Made by a program: the position numbers and the translations under genes. A stretch of DNA of 64,000 nt from Phaeosaccion multiseriatum (taxonomy: Eukaryota; Ochrophyta, other classes), in assembly GCA_965112735.1 (NCBI GenBank), contig OZ218956.1, positions 1,736,001-1,800,000 on the forward strand. Reading direction: 5' to 3'. Within the stretch, counting starts at the first letter, position 1. Every line of letters begins with the position of its first letter. Positions 1 through 10,682 of the stretch are shown piece after piece. The notes under the pieces are model-generated. The model had not been told where the DNA came from, did not search any database, and worked only from the letters and a program-made list of their open reading frames with translations.

Positions 1-338
1 TGCCTTGCCCTTCTTCGCTGGCAGCCCTTCCTTCCGTCCGTCCGTCCGTCCGTCCGTCCTTCCTTCCCGCCCGCCTACTGGACAGTTCACTCCCACCTCC
101 ACCCGCTGCCACCCTCCCTCCACGTTTCGAGGGGAGGAGAAAGAGCACGGTGTCGAACAGAGGCGACAACTCGCGGTCCTTGTGGTGAAGATGGATCCAA
201 TGCGCGGCGTCCATTTCCATCCCCCTTCCCCTATTCCGAGCCGGATGCTTGCCGTCGGTAGCGCTGTTGCCACTTCTGCAGGTGATGAAACCTTTCCTTC
301 CATGCCTCCCCTCTCGTCTCTCGTCCCCCCCCCCCATC
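1..338. other. Flank 3' of V-ATPase subunit G, no gene seen
   Basis: Pyrimidine-rich sequence with a short CCGT run near 35-58. A 143-codon open frame crosses it on the plus strand but is Pro/Ser-rich, has no family resemblance and overlaps the last exon of the V-ATPase G gene. It is probably 3' flank or UTR of that gene. Confidence 0.5.
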
Positions 339-1548
339 TTATTGCTGCCTCTTTTTTAAGCCTTCGGGAACGATGTTCACAACCCTCGTCACTTCCTTCA
401 CCAGCATATCAACAGCGGCCTGACGGAATACGATAGCAGGGCGGGGTGATGGGGTGACGGGAAGGGAATGAGGCATTGCAACGTGTGTCAATTGATGAGA
501 AGACCCTCTCTTTCTCCGGCACACACAACCCCCCCTTCCCACACACACACCCCGTCTCATCTTCTCTCCTTCTCGTTTGCCTCTTTCTCGTAATAAAGTT
601 ACTGTTATACGACATCACATGCGGCTGAGCAAGACCCATCATGATACAGCTATAATAGAAGTGTGATCCCCCTCCTTCCTTCCACAGCCTCAACCCACCC
701 ACCTTCTTGTTTGCCGCGAAATCGGCCGCCATTTTAGACACTGCCGCGTCGGTCTCTCGCTTGAGAGTGGCCTTCTCGTCGCCGGACGACCCCAGAGTCT
801 AGGAGGCGAGGAGAGGCGAGAGGCGAGATGGAAGTGAGCGCAGAGTGGCACGAGGGGGGGGGGGGGGGCAGTCGAGCGGAGCGGAGGGGAGGTAAATGCC
901 GTGGAATGGAATGGATTCTCCTTCTCTTTTTTTTTCCCCACAAGACTGCCTTCCAAAGATAAGCATCTTTCTCTCTCTCTACCCCCCACTCTCCCTCACC
1001 GATTGCATCGTGGCCTGATAAGATGCCTCCTTCTCTGCCCTATACGAATTAATGAGGCCTTCCGCCTCCTTCTTGGCCTCCTTGAGACGCTCGCTTCGGG
1101 CTGGACGGAAGATGAACGGGGAGGGGAGGGTGTAAGAGTCATTGGGGGAAGGGTCAAAAGATAGGAGAGTAGCGGGAGAAGTAGTTGAAGGAGAGGAGGA
1201 GATGCAAATGCATAAGAAGCGCACAGAAGCTCCGGTTCCCTCCTCTGGTGCATGCCTTCAGAAAGTCCAGCCGTCGCCCGAACCACGTTCATCTATTCCC
1301 TCCGACATATTGCCATGCGGAAAGGTACCCGCACCAGAGCCTGGACCTATGCCACTGCCTGTCAGCCGAGTATAGCATATTCGTGACTACTCTCTGGCTC
1401 TTCCCCCCCCGCCTGCACGCACCAACCCTCTCTGTGAGGGAACTCCAGGATACGCACCACTTCTGGCTTCACTGACGAGCTGCGACGCCTGCGCCTCCGC
1501 AGACATCAGGTCATCGTACTCCTTGCGCCCTCCTCCCATGCTTGCCAT
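339..1548 (-). CDS. ATP6V1G: V-type proton ATPase subunit G
   Basis: Four exons on the minus strand: 1548-1458, 1100-1000, 798-703 and 419-339, all GT-AG and in phase, giving about 122 residues, close to the roughly 118 usual for this family. The start at 1548 (MASMGGGRKEYDDLMSAEAQ) was chosen because family members begin just before the AxxxA helix; an upstream in-frame codon is less likely. Family landmarks are the N-terminal helix ending SEARSARSERLKEAKKEAEG, the YRAEKEASYQ segment, and the C-terminal AAVDMLVKEVTRVV helix. Subunit G is part of the peripheral stalk of the V1 sector and pairs with subunit E to hold the catalytic head during ATP-driven proton pumping into vacuoles and endomembranes. 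It is divergent from the MYB gene at 2245. Identity is good; the exact start is slightly uncertain. Confidence 0.88.
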
Positions 1549-2244
1549 CTTGTTCTTTTCTCTTTTCACTCAATTCTGCGCCCTCTCTACAGTATTGAGG
1601 TGGGTCGACATAGCATATCGATATCGATAATCGATATCGTCGGTCGCGTTCCGCGAATGAATCTCGGATGCAAAACATTATAAAGGGAAGAGCAGCCCAG
1701 ACCATGTACTGTGGAGGAGCAGCCCAGACCATGCAGATACCATAGAAGGGGAGGAGGAGAGCAGAGGAAGAGGAGGGAAGAGGATGTCGAGAAGGAGAGG
1801 AGACTGCGCAGCGTAGTATTTTCTTTCCATTACTAGCGTTAGGGCGGCTCATGCACATGAGCAGGAGGAGTGCTGCCGCTTGTTCCAGGCATGCGACACG
1901 GAGAGCACGCTTTGGGGGCTGAAGTGTCGGAGTGCTGAGCGGGTACAATCGTCAAGGTCAGAAAGCAGCTAGGACGAAGGGAGAGAGGAGGAAGAAGGAG
2001 GGAGAAAAGAGCAGCAAGAGGATAAAGAGGGGGGAAGACGTTTGCATCCAGGTCCTTGTCCCCTCTTTGTCCAGCCATCCGGATGGCTTACGAACTTCGT
2101 TCTCTCTATCTCTCTCTCCTTCCCGTTCTCTCTCTCTCTCTCTCTCTCTCTGGAAGATGGAAGACTGGAATGGAAGAATTGGCATTTCTCTTACCCCCCC
2201 CCCCTGTCCCGCCCTCCTCCGAAGATAGAGGTGCAAGCTAAGCA
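1549..2244. promoter_or_regulatory. Divergent intergenic region, V-ATPase G / MYB
   Basis: About 700 bp lie between two divergently transcribed genes. It contains the alternating ATATCGATATCGATAATCGA stretch near 1617-1637, a 17-base direct repeat (GAGCAGCCCAGACCATG near 1688 and 1714), and a TC-rich microsatellite at about 2100-2150 shortly upstream of the MYB start. No gene was recognised. Promoter function is inferred from position only. Confidence 0.4.
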
Positions 2245-3059
2245 ATGAGCGGCAGCAGTAATGGCGGCCATGGTGGCAGCGGCGGTCGCAGTAGCAGCAG
2301 CCGCCCCAAGAAGCGCTTCATCTGGCCGGAGGACTTGCACAGGGACTTCATCGCCGCAGTGCTGGATGTAGGCCTCCAGGTGGCCAACGCCAACTCTCTC
2401 GTCGACGTGATGTCAGAGGACCCGGTCTCCGAGAAAGCCTTCCGGTGAGTGAGTGAGTGAGTGTGTGCGTGCGTGCTTGCGTGCATGCGTGCGTGAGTGA
2501 GTGAGTGAGTGAGTGAGTGCGTGAGTGAGTGAGGTCCAGCTCCTCTAGTGTGTGCGCGGGCCTGCTCTACCCTATGCTCTGATTTATTTCGCTGGTTTTT
2601 GTGGGCCATGTCCGAACCCAAATCCTTTGCATCTAACACGTCTTCTCCCCTCTCACTCTCCATTGCTCCCTCTCAATCCCATACCTCTCTCTCTCTCCCT
2701 CTCGCCCTCTCGCCCTCTCGCTCTCCGTCAGCGGAGTGGAGCACGAGACTCTCGAGTCGGGCCTGCAGAAGCTTCGCAGCTTTCGATACCTCATGCGCAA
2801 GGCCCTCGGAGGTGACAGCTTGGAAACCCCCGAAGAGCTCGCCCTCAAAGCGCCGCATGCCTCTAATCACGTGAGTGAGGAGGAGGGAGGGGACAGACAA
2901 GACAGCCCTTGGGGGGGGGGGGGGGGGGTTCGTCGGTTTAGAGACCCCAAGTCAGTCATACTACAAGGGCACTACATCGACATTGCACCACAGAGACGGG
3001 GGGGGGATTAAGCAGTGCCTTGGCAGCCTCCACAGAGCGTCTCTTCAGAAGAGGGCGTC

Positions 3060-3102
<43 letters not shown>

Positions 3103-4871
3103 TGTGTGTGTATGTGTGTGTGTGTGTGTTTGGTCTCATTTGGAATAGGAACTCGATGGTTCCTGGTGCCCCTCTCCCTCTCTCTCGCGTGCCCTATTCT
3201 CTCTCTCTACCGAGAACAGAAAGCTGCCTTGGCAAGACTCGTGCCCAACCTGCCGTCCTCAGACACCCATTTTGGAGAAGGGGGCGGAGGTGGGGGAAAC
3301 AGCGGAGAGGGAGTGGCGAATGGTCATGCACTGGCCGCAGAGGCAGGGGGGGGGTCATCGTCGGTCGGGCAAGGGAGGAAAGGGGTCAAGAGGAGTAGGA
3401 GCGCCATGATGGGAGAGGGAGGAGGAGGATCAGGAGGAGGAGGAGGAGGAGGAGGAGGAGGCGGCGGAGGCGGAGGCCCACCGCAACAACAACAACAACA
3501 GCACCAGCACCAGCACCAGCACCAGCAACAGCAACAAGAAGAAAAAAACGGGTTAGGTATCCCCGACGAGGTGCGGCGTGTGATGGAGGACGTGGAGAGC
3601 CCGCACCTGAAGCGCAACATAGAACTCGTGTCGCAGTGCGTGCAGGTGCAGAGCAGTATGCAGCTGGCTCTGCGCACCTCCCTGGACAGGCAGCGCAACT
3701 TGCAGGCTGAGATGCTCAAGCGGGTCATCGCGCTGGGTCTGCCCTACGCAGACACGTGGACGGTGAGGAAGGGCGGCGGCGGCTTTCTCTGTGTCTCTGC
3801 CTGTCGGTCTGTCTGTCTCTATCTCTCGATCTCTCTTATCTCTCCCAGATCCGCTGTCTGTCTCTGTCTCTGTCTCTGTCTCCGTCTTTCTGTGTACGGC
3901 TCCCTGTATCTCTCTCCCTCTGTTTCCCGCCCCATCTCTCCTCTTTCTCTCTTCCTACTTCCATTCCTGCTATTATCAAACCCTGCTTGCTTTGACCCCG
4001 ACCGCCCGATTGCTACTTCGCCCTCCAATCTAACCCACACAAATCAATTGAAATGCAATGAAAAAACCCTCAGGCCCACTTGCTGGCGGGAGAAGTCTCA
4101 CCTGTAACCGAAATCCTGACTGACACGTCACGACGGCGGACAATGGCTGGGACTCCGCCCTCTGCAGGGGCGGCAGGAGCGGTGGGTGGCGTACTCGGTC
4201 TCGCAGGCCTGACCGGAGGAGGTGGGGTAGGACCCGCGGGGGCTGAGGGAGGAGGAGGAGGAGGAGGAACAGGGGCGTTTTCAGGCGCGGCGTTGGCGGC
4301 AGCAAGAGTGGGGGGCGAAGGTGGGTGGGGAGCGGGTTGGCCGCCGCGATCGCAGCAAGCACCACAGAATCAGGCGCAGGGAGTAGGAATGAATGGGGAT
4401 GGAGGAGGTGGCGCCCCCCCCCTGTTCTCTCCCGAGCAGGGCATGAACCTGGAAGAACAGTGCGAAGCGGAGGCAGCTGCTGCCGCCGCGAGCAGTCTAT
4501 CGTCCGTACGCCACGGCGGGGGGAAAGGAGGAGGGGGAGGAGGGGGAGGACGGGTGTCAGGCGCCGGGGGGGGGGCGGTTGTGACGGGCTTGGGCGCATC
4601 GACTTCACGTTCTTCTTCCAGCAGCGGCCGCAGTAGCGGGGGGGGAGCTCTCAACCAGCCTCTTTCGTCGCTTGCGGCCGACGGCGTGCAGTCGAGGGGA
4701 GGGGCTTTGTTGCTGGGGTCAGGGGGGTCGGGCGATGGGAAGGAGGAGAGCCTGGGTGTGGCTGCTGCTGACGGACTGGCCATGCTGGCTGGAGCAGGCT
4801 TGCAGCAGCATGCGGAGCTAAGGAGTAGTTTGTTGCTCGCGCAGGCGGCTGGTGGGAGAGGAGGAGGAGGT

Positions 4872-4908
<37 letters not shown>

Positions 4909-5125
4909 GAGGATCCCTTGGCCAGTCTACACCCGCTCCTCTCCCCGGCGCGGATGGTGTGTACCTCGAGCAGCACGGTGCACCCTACCCCCCGGGAGCC
5001 GAAGCGCAGCAGCAACAGCAGCGGGGCTCCCGGTCCCGCGCCTGTGTCTCGTCCTCTAAGGGGGGCTCTCCGGCCTTCTCCAACAGCGGCATCGGTAGCG
5101 GCGATGGCGGGGGAGGCAGACAGCC

Positions 5126-5160
<35 letters not shown>

Positions 5161-5441
5161 GGGCGACACCACAGCAGTTGGTGGAACCACAGCTGCGCCC
5201 GCACGCCATGGCGCCACCGCCGCCGCCGGGTCGTCCCCCAAGCCCTGGGACTGCTCCTGGTGTCTCATCAACTGTATCACCAACTGCTGCTGCTGCTGCT
5301 GCTGCTGGTGGTGGTGCTGCTGGTGGCGCGAGGGGCGGGGCGAGGGGGGCGGCGGACGGACGGGATGGTGGGGCTATGGATTGGCTGTGGGACGAGGACA
5401 CTTTAGATGAGCAACTCTTCAACTTCCTCGTGGAGGGCTGA
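2245..5441 (+). CDS. MYB-like (SHAQKYF-class) DNA-binding protein with long low-complexity tail
   Basis: Four exons: 2245-2444, 2732-2870, 3220-3762 and 4074-5441, in phase, about 749 residues. Residues about 15-90 form a single MYB repeat of the SHAQKYF/GARP type seen in plants and stramenopiles: KKRFIWPEDLHRDFIAAVLD, then the third-helix region ESGLQKLRSFRYLMRKA. The hallmark third-helix motif is changed (SGLQKLR where SHLQKYR is usual), so DNA recognition may differ. A conserved-looking helical segment (IPDEVRRVMEDVESPHLKRN onward, about 226-290) could be a dimerisation coil. The rest is poly-Gly, poly-Gln, poly-Ala and Ser-rich, and the extreme C-terminus is acidic (DEDTLDEQLFNFLVEG), like a short activation motif. 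It is probably a nuclear transcription factor; its targets cannot be inferred. It converges on TELO2. Confidence 0.75.
2445..2535 (+). repeat. GTGA/GTGC microsatellite beginning at the splice donor
   Basis: The first intron of the MYB gene opens with GTGAGTGAGTGAGTGAGTG, so the tetranucleotide repeat starts exactly at the 5' splice site and offers several GTGAGT donors in register. Confidence 0.85.
3061..3129 (+). repeat. (TG)n microsatellite in MYB intron 2
   Basis: About 70 bp of near-perfect TG dinucleotides, interrupted by TATG units, lie inside the intron between exons 2 and 3. Reading through it produces an artificial Cys-Val repeat. Confidence 0.9.
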
Positions 5442-5814
5442 AAGAGGGGGGGGGGAGATAGACAGCTGAGCAACTCTTCGATGTTGTCCATGTACTCCTG
5501 CTGCCTTCACTGCCTTGTTTGTGAAATATCTTGGTATCCCCTTGTACAGCAGCACAGGTTGTGAGGGGAGAGCCTACTTATATCCGATCCGTTGGGCTGA
5601 ACCGAAGGAAAGGGACCTTCCGTCTCTTCGGGCGGAGTGTGAATGCAGTCTTAATCTTGTACAGTAGTGCGGCCCAAGTTGGGAGGCTGAATGTAATAAT
5701 ATGTCAACAACAGCAAGCATACGAATGAGTTGTCTTAGCGGTGCTCGAATCGATCACACCCTCCTCACGAGCAGCGGCGGCTCCCAGAGTCACCACCCTC
5801 CCTCCCCCCCCCCT
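5442..5814. other. Convergent intergenic gap, MYB / TELO2
   Basis: These 373 bp separate the 3' ends of two converging genes. The motif TTGTACAGYAG occurs twice (about 5542 and 5657). No gene or clear terminator was recognised. Confidence 0.4.
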
Positions 5815-8800
5815 TCACAGAGCCAGTGCGCGCACCAGCCCATTCGCTAGGATGGCAGCACACGCACTCCGCTCCAGATCCTCCAGCGCCACAGGCCCAC
5901 GCCCGTGCCCCAATAAACCCTCCAGCCACTGCGACACTTCTCCCCTCCTCCCTCGCAAAAACGAGTCCTGAAACGCCGACAACAGCGCACTATCCACATG
6001 TTGCAACGCCACGAGTATCGCCAACAGCACCGCGCGACGAACCTGTGAGTCCTCCGTCCCGTGCAGTGCCCAGACAAAGGCCAGCAGGTCCACCGCCAGA
6101 GCTCGGCTGCTCGGATGGACACCACTGCACTGCACCCAGCTGGCGAGAGCGTTGATCAGCCGCGCCACAAGGAGGGGGGAATCGGCGTGCACCCAGGGCC
6201 CGTCGCCAACGCTGCCACCGCAACCACTACTACCACTGCTGCTGTTGTTCATCAGTCCTCCTCCTCCTCCTCCTCCTCCTCCTCCTCCTCCTCCTCCTCC
6301 TCCTCCTCCAGCGGCGGCAGAGGTGTAGCCGTGCAGGAAAGGGTAAAAGAAGAGCATCGACACCGGCCCGAAGGCATTTTTTACCGTCTTGGGCCCGAGG
6401 CCTCTGCGGTAGCCCCATCGCCGAACCCTCCCTCCCCCTCTCTCCTCGCCTCCTCTCTTTCCTCCCTCGACGAGCTTCCCGCCCGTAACAGCACCAGCCC
6501 CCGCACCGTCACCGTCACCAGTCGTATTACTATTACTCTTGTTTTGCACCCTGGTCAGCGTCCTCCGCCTCCCCTGCGTGAAGCCTCCAGCGGGGAGCTT
6601 TCCAGGAAGCGCACCAGGGACAGCGCCAGGAGGCAGCAGACTCGCCCCTGCCAGATTCAGGCGTCTTCTCTCCTCCTGACCCTTTCTCTCCTCCTCCATG
6701 CCCTCGTCGATCTTGTTGTGGTCCTGGTCCTCCTCGTCGTCGTCCCCATACCCGGCGAGCTCCCGGGCGGCCCCCACCAACACATCCAAAAGCTCCAGTT
6801 TCGCACCCACCGAAGTGCCCGAGCCAAAGAACTGCGCACAGAGGAAGGGCGCCCCGGCCTCTGGAGCCACACACACACTCAGAACCATGCACCTAATGCG
6901 CGAGAGGTCGAAGGCTGGAAGGTCGTAGCTGTTCTCAAGCGCGATAAGGCGGTGTAGGAGCTGCGGGCACACATCCCGTGCGTCGTGCTGCTGCTGCCGG
7001 AGAAGGCCGGGCAGGGCTCGGAGCGCGGCCTGGTGTCTGCGGGAGGGAGGGAGGGAGGGAGGGGGGAGAAAAGAGAGAAGAGCGAAGAGGGGTGGAATTC
7101 AAATTTCGGTGGAATATGTGTGAGCGTGAGCGAAGTGGGGAGGGTACGGGGAAATGACGCAATCTACTAAACTACTTCATACCCACTACGCTGCCTACCT
7201 CTGAGGGGAGTCGCCCTCATCCTTCGACCGCAGCAGCTCCAGAGCATCTCTAAGGTAGAGCGGCGGCTTCACCCCAGCGAGGTCCAGCTCATCATCACTG
7301 CTAAGGTCGAAAGGCTCCAGCTCCTCCCTCCTTTCTTGGTCCTCGTCGCTGCTGCTGCCGCTGCCCCAAGCATTTGCCCTTGGTCTTGCACCACTGCTGC
7401 TGCTTCTCCTCCGTCTCCTGCCATTTCTTCTTCTCTCGCCTCTACGGCCCGACGCCGCCCTACTCGCTCCTTGCAGCGTTCCGTCCTCCCCCTCCTCCTC
7501 GCTCGAAGTGCCCGACGTTACCGAAGAGGAGCCGCTGCTATCGCTGCCCTCCCACGATGTGCGCTCCTTCTTCTTCTCCTTCTCTTCATCATCATCAAAC
7601 CTGTCTTCCTCCTCCTCGTCGCTATCACTGCTCTCAACTTTGAGCACCGCATCCGGGTCCATTCCAAGAAGCGCTGCCAAGCCTGACGGAGGCTCCTTTT
7701 CCTCTTGCTCCTGCTGCCGCTCCCGCCGGGCTCGCTCCTGGTTTTGCGCACGAGCTTCCCTCCGCTCCCGCTTCTCAAGCCTCCGTCTTCTCCTCTCCAC
7801 CTTCCTCTCCTGCCTGTCTCCTCCTCCTCCTCCTCCTCCTCCTCCTCCGTCACCACCTTCACCACCATTGCCATCGACTGCCATCGGCAACTTGTCCTCC
7901 TCCTCGTCCTCCTCGCTGCGAAGTCCATCCAGCTCTTCAAAGCGCAACGCTGCCTCTTGACCCACGACTCTTCCCAGGGCCTCCCCCACCTTCATGCCCT
8001 GCACCCGTACATCCTTCGTCGACATCTCCAAATGCGCCCCGACCCCCTTCACGAGAACCATCATGAGATCCGACCCGATTGCCATCCTAGGCGGGCGACA
8101 GTCCTCCCCACCCCCTCTCCCTTCTCCTGCCTTACCGTCGCCACCCTCACCACCCTCTATGTCTCTGTCTCCTTCTCCATGTGATGTCTGTCCCCTCAAT
8201 CGGAGCGCTTCTTTCAAGAAGGCAGTCCATGTGCCTTGTTGCGCAACACTCGTGCTGTGCAGACAAGACGGCTCTGCCCACAGATTCGCCACACGCAAAG
8301 CGGTATCCTCCAGCAGGTGCAGTGGCTGCGACAACGACTCTCCATCCTCTGATGAAGAACCAACACGCTCGGATGGGCCAAACTCAGACTCTTCTCCCTG
8401 ACATTGCTGCTGCTGGTCACACCACTGCAGAGCATCGGCAATGAGGAGACAGCAGTACGGGGGAAGGCTTCGGTGGATGAGCACACTGCCGGTCAGGGCC
8501 ACGCTCAGCGGTGTAGCTGCTGCCCCCTCTCCCTCTCTCGCCAGACCTGCTGCAGCCGAGGGTTGCGAACGGGCAGGCACCAGGCCATGAGAGACTTGGG
8601 CACCCCTACCAACCCCATCTTGGTGCTTCAACTGGTGCTGCCGTTGGTGCTCGGTCAGAAGCCGCTTCCCAAGGAGTAACCTGCTGATGGTCGAGTCCTC
8701 CTCCCTCACTCGTTTGCACAGAGACGAAGGCGGACACGCAGGAAGAGTTGCCGACGACATCCGCGTAGACAATACGCCTTCTCCTCCCCCTCCCCCTCCT

Positions 8801-10470
8801 CCTCCTTCTCGGAGGTACAGAATCTTCATCAAAGTCAGACTAGCCTTTTCCATATGCGCTCCAGCGATGGCGGAAAACAGATACCCATGCGCTGCCGCCC
8901 TTGCTGCTGCTCCTGCCACTGATACCGCTGTCGCTGCCGCTGTCGCATCCACCCCCTCGACGACTTCATCCTTCCCCTCTCTATCATCCCCCTTGACCTC
9001 TTCTAACCCCCCCAGTGGGTCTTCCTTGGCAGCCTCGCCTCGCTCCGTCAGGCGGTGGCGCTTCCCCTCCTCCTCCTCCTCCTCCTCCTCCTCCTCCTCC
9101 TCCTCCTTCTCGTCCTCGTCCTCCTCGCACACAGCGCTTCTTCCCCAGTCCGCCCACCCCAGTCCGGAGTCCTGCACATCCCTTGCGATGAGAGCCGTCC
9201 ACGACGTGAACAGCTCGGCAGCGAACCCATGCATAAGCAGCTGACTCGTAACCGTCGTCCACAGCGTCAGTTGGGTGGTGCCAAGCCCCACTAAACCGCT
9301 CTTCTTCCCCTCCCTACCGCCGGTCCTGCCCTTTCCCCTGTGGCCATCGCCACTGCTGCTACTCATCATCATCTTCTGCTTAGAAGACAGATCGGAGAGT
9401 GCCACAGAGAGAAGGGTGTCGCTTAGCGTATATGCCCACCTCTCTGGTTGGAGGCTGTACGAGGCTGGGGAGGAGGCCCACAGCCTGGACCCCATGGCGT
9501 TGGCGAGGCGCTGAGGGAGACGGAGCAGCTCCTCCCCCAGCTGACGAGCGAGACTCGGACTACTGTACGCGGAAGAGCGAAGGGGGGGGGGATATATGCA
9601 TTGGGACGCTTGCTGCTCGCCGTCTCCTCCTCCTCCTCCTCCTCCCCTGCCTCCGCCTCCCCCGTCGTCTCCTTCCGCTGCTGAATCGGTGCCTGCTTCG
9701 CACAGCCAGAGCTGCTCCATAGCTGCGTGGAGTAATGACGGCACCGCCGCCGATCCAGCGCTGGTGTTGCTCTCTCTTCTCAGTGCCCCATCACCGCCAC
9801 CATCCGGCGAGTACCGAAGCAACAAATCGCACACTCTCTCAGCCGTAAAGGCATCTACTCTGCCCCCGGTCGGTTGCGGCTGTAGTAGCGGCGACGACGA
9901 CAATGACGATGACCCACGCTGGAAGGGGCTGTTGCTACTACAATCGCCACTACTACTACTACTACAACTACTCCGTAGTCCGGTACACAGTGAGAGCAGC
10001 GCCACAGGGGCAGGGACCGTCCTCACGTCAAACAAGGCATCAAAGCACTCCTCTCTCTCGGCAGGCGTGAGAAGGGAAAGCCAGGCAGGGCTCGCCTCTC
10101 GAAGTAGGAAGGCGCTGTAGCCCTGGTGCGTGCCCCTCGACGCCATGGCACGTCGCAGCGGCAAGGGTGTCTCGGCCCTGCAGAGCCAAGCTGCGCGACG
10201 GAGCGCTGAAGCCGCTCTTTTGATGCTGCTACTACTACTACTACTGCTTCTACTGCTACTGCTGCTGCTGGTAGTGGTGGTGGTGATGGTGGTAGGGGTT
10301 GTGGTGCTGGGAGATTTGGCGCGGAGCGTGCTAGGAAAGCCCATCTGGCCCTGCTTCTGCTGGCCCTGCTGCAGCGCCATGAGCTCATCGTACACGCCGG
10401 ACAGCACCTCGCCCACCTCAGCCGCCGCTGAATCTTCTTCATCGCTGCTTGCACTCGCATGCGAGGCCAT
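5815..10470 (-). CDS. TELO2: TELO2/Tel2-like protein (TTT complex, PIKK maturation)
   Basis: Two exons, 10470-7199 and 7036-5815, join in phase to about 1497 residues, much longer than fungal or animal Tel2 (about 700-840) because of poly-Ser, poly-Gly, poly-Glu and basic inserts. The C-terminal part carries the recognisable alpha-solenoid: LENSYDLPAFDLSRIRCMVL, GAKLELLDVLVGAARELAGY, and LLVARLINALASWVQCSGVH followed by ALAVDLLAFVWALHG and RRAVLLAILVALQHV. Tel2, with Tti1 and Tti2, works with Hsp90/R2TP to stabilise PIKK kinases (TOR, ATM, ATR). The start at 10470 (MASHASASSDEED) follows a pyrimidine tract and CCTAG that look like a 5'-UTR acceptor; in-frame starts at 10539 or further upstream are possible. 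The 5' end lies 212 bp from divergent ABCF1. Identity rests on the C-terminal 400 residues; the N-terminal half is weakly diagnostic. Confidence 0.72.
6256..6310. repeat. (CTC)n trinucleotide run coding poly-Gly in TELO2
   Basis: An uninterrupted CCT/CTC run lies inside the last TELO2 exon. On the coding strand it reads (GGA)n and encodes a polyglycine stretch. Confidence 0.85.
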
Positions 10471-10571
10471 AGGCTCTCTAGGGGGGGGGAGATAAAGGAG
10501 GGGCCTCCCATCCGGCGCCCAATGATCAATAATTGACATAATTTTTCGGACTCTTCCCTCCCCTCTCTCTT

Positions 10572-10610
<39 letters not shown>

Positions 10611-10682
10611 GAACACTGCCACACTCGATTCCGCGGTGTAGGGTAGCGCTAGCCACTCCTCTGTTGCGGGGTCTGGGCAACA
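10471..10682. promoter_or_regulatory. Short bidirectional promoter region TELO2 / ABCF1
   Basis: Only 212 bp separate the chosen start codons of two divergent housekeeping genes. The segment holds a (TC)n tract at about 10563-10608. Regulatory function is inferred from geometry. Confidence 0.45.

Noticed and set aside
2875-4107. 410-codon frame with Cys-Val repeat
   Set aside because: It spans two introns of the MYB gene including a (TG)n tract; only 3220-3762 of it is exon.
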